DNA of 53,923 nt. Origin: Paraburkholderia sp. Ac-20340 (lineage in GTDB: Bacteria > Pseudomonadota > Gammaproteobacteria > Burkholderiales > Burkholderiaceae). The stretch lies in assembly GCF_017104965.1 (NCBI RefSeq), contig NZ_JAAGPR010000048.1, positions 1-53,923 of the forward strand, written 5' to 3'. Positions within the stretch are counted from its first letter, which is position 1; each line of letters starts with the position of its first letter. The translations under genes were made by a program, and so were the position numbers. The notes beneath the pieces were generated by a model, which was not told where the DNA came from, searched no databases, and worked only from the letters and a program-made list of their open reading frames with translations. Below, in pieces: positions 53,778 to 53,923 of this stretch.

Positions 53778-53793
53778 CCTACTTTTCTTTGCA
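53745..53793. repeat. Short intergenic repeat of the Paraburkholderia type, with hairpin
   Basis: GGTCTATTAGCGTCGCCCC...GCACCTACTTTTCTTTGC. It contains a stem GCCCC/GGGGC (53759-53763, 53769-53773) with a TGTGC loop. I recall near-identical sequences scattered between genes in Paraburkholderia genomes. The left IS copy is flanked by part of it too (AAAGAAAAGTAGG at 134-146), so both IS copies sit beside this repeat. Confidence 0.5.
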
Positions 53794-53923
53794 GCGGTGT
53801 ATGGACTGGAGACATAGGTAACAGGTGTGCGGGGACATGGGTAACACTTCGGACAAGTGAATCGTCTGGAGCCGGCCATGCCGTGGAACCCGAGAGACAC
53901 CATGAATCTGCGTCTGGAATTTG
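53778..53923 (+). mobile_element. 5' end of an insertion sequence (IS481-like), right copy, cut by the window edge
   Basis: Exact inverted copy of positions 1-90 at 53834-53923, and a near copy out to 53778. GACATAGGTAACA and GACATGGGTAACA (13-base units) occur at 53811-53823 and 53834-53846. The element continues beyond the window. Confidence 0.65.
53878..53923 (+). CDS. IS481-like transposase, N-terminal fragment (window edge)
   Basis: ATG at 53878 gives the first 15 residues before the sequence ends, identical to the fragment at 1-46 on the minus strand. An internal ATG at 53902 is the alternative start. Cut by the window edge. Confidence 0.5.
   Translation, partial: MPWNPRDTMNLRLEF

Noticed and set aside
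1..53923. The whole window as a composite transposon
   Set aside because: The interior is ordinary host-type metabolism and uptake loci with uniform codon use, 54 kb is very large, and the exact matching cut points fit an assembly boundary better.

Overview
The window reads as a chromosomal segment of a GC-rich beta-proteobacterium of the Burkholderia/Paraburkholderia/Caballeronia group. The grounds are strong GC3 codon bias, the mix of LysR/AraC/ECF regulators, the gene order of the FAD-dependent membrane dehydrogenase (small Tat subunit, GMC subunit, triheme cytochrome), an HmuRSTUV heme locus, and a short intergenic repeat near the right end that I recall as common in Paraburkholderia. No rRNA, tRNA, CRISPR array or prophage was seen.

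Layout. Both ends (1-146 and 53778-53923) are inverted copies of the start of one insertion sequence, probably IS481-like. Its transposase genes run outward off both edges, so the window looks like a contig cut at a repeated IS. 358-4203 (minus): periplasmic FAD-dependent sugar or sugar-acid dehydrogenase operon. 4325-5860: chemoreceptor. 6277-6819: exported SnoaL-like protein. 7261-11981: archaic (Csu-type, spore coat U) chaperone-usher pilus operon. 12176-15115: small exported proteins, LysE exporter, LysR regulator, membrane protein. 15373-17622: TonB-dependent receptor under a near-perfect Zur box, so probably a ZnuD-type zinc receptor. 17725-25556 (minus): five-gene tripartite RND efflux operon ending in its own two-component system. 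25643-26433: BrnTA toxin-antitoxin module with a clear operator. 26807-31877: ethanolamine use (permease, EutBC, EutR). 31888-35580: regulators and an MFS transporter. 35972-42440: Fur-controlled heme uptake (HmuR S T U V). 42462-44818: DUF2269 protein, SDR-DoxX fusion and GbsR-type regulator, with a matching palindrome at two promoters. 44891-49718: FecI/FecR/TonB-receptor cell-surface signalling cassette with an added exported protein of unknown role. 50051-53502: small exported protein, heavy-metal-type two-component system, M48 protease.

How it fits together. Three TonB-dependent receptors, two Fur-like boxes and one Zur-like box make this largely a metal-acquisition neighbourhood (heme, zinc, ferric siderophore), mixed with envelope functions: pilus, efflux, chemotaxis, periplasmic oxidation and two envelope-sensing kinases. 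Catabolic input comes from ethanolamine ammonia-lyase (B12-dependent) and the membrane dehydrogenase.

Most promising for new biology: (i) the GbsR-family regulator with an 18-bp-arm palindrome at its own promoter and the same 22-bp core ahead of the SDR-DoxX/DUF2269 pair; (ii) the exported alpha/beta protein at the end of the FecIR siderophore cassette; (iii) 10-bp helical-turn repeats upstream of eutR; (iv) a heme receptor with no histidine between its FRAP and NPNL boxes; (v) two distant small exported proteins sharing an SGYGT motif. No wholly unknown multi-gene system is obvious; most loci fit known families.
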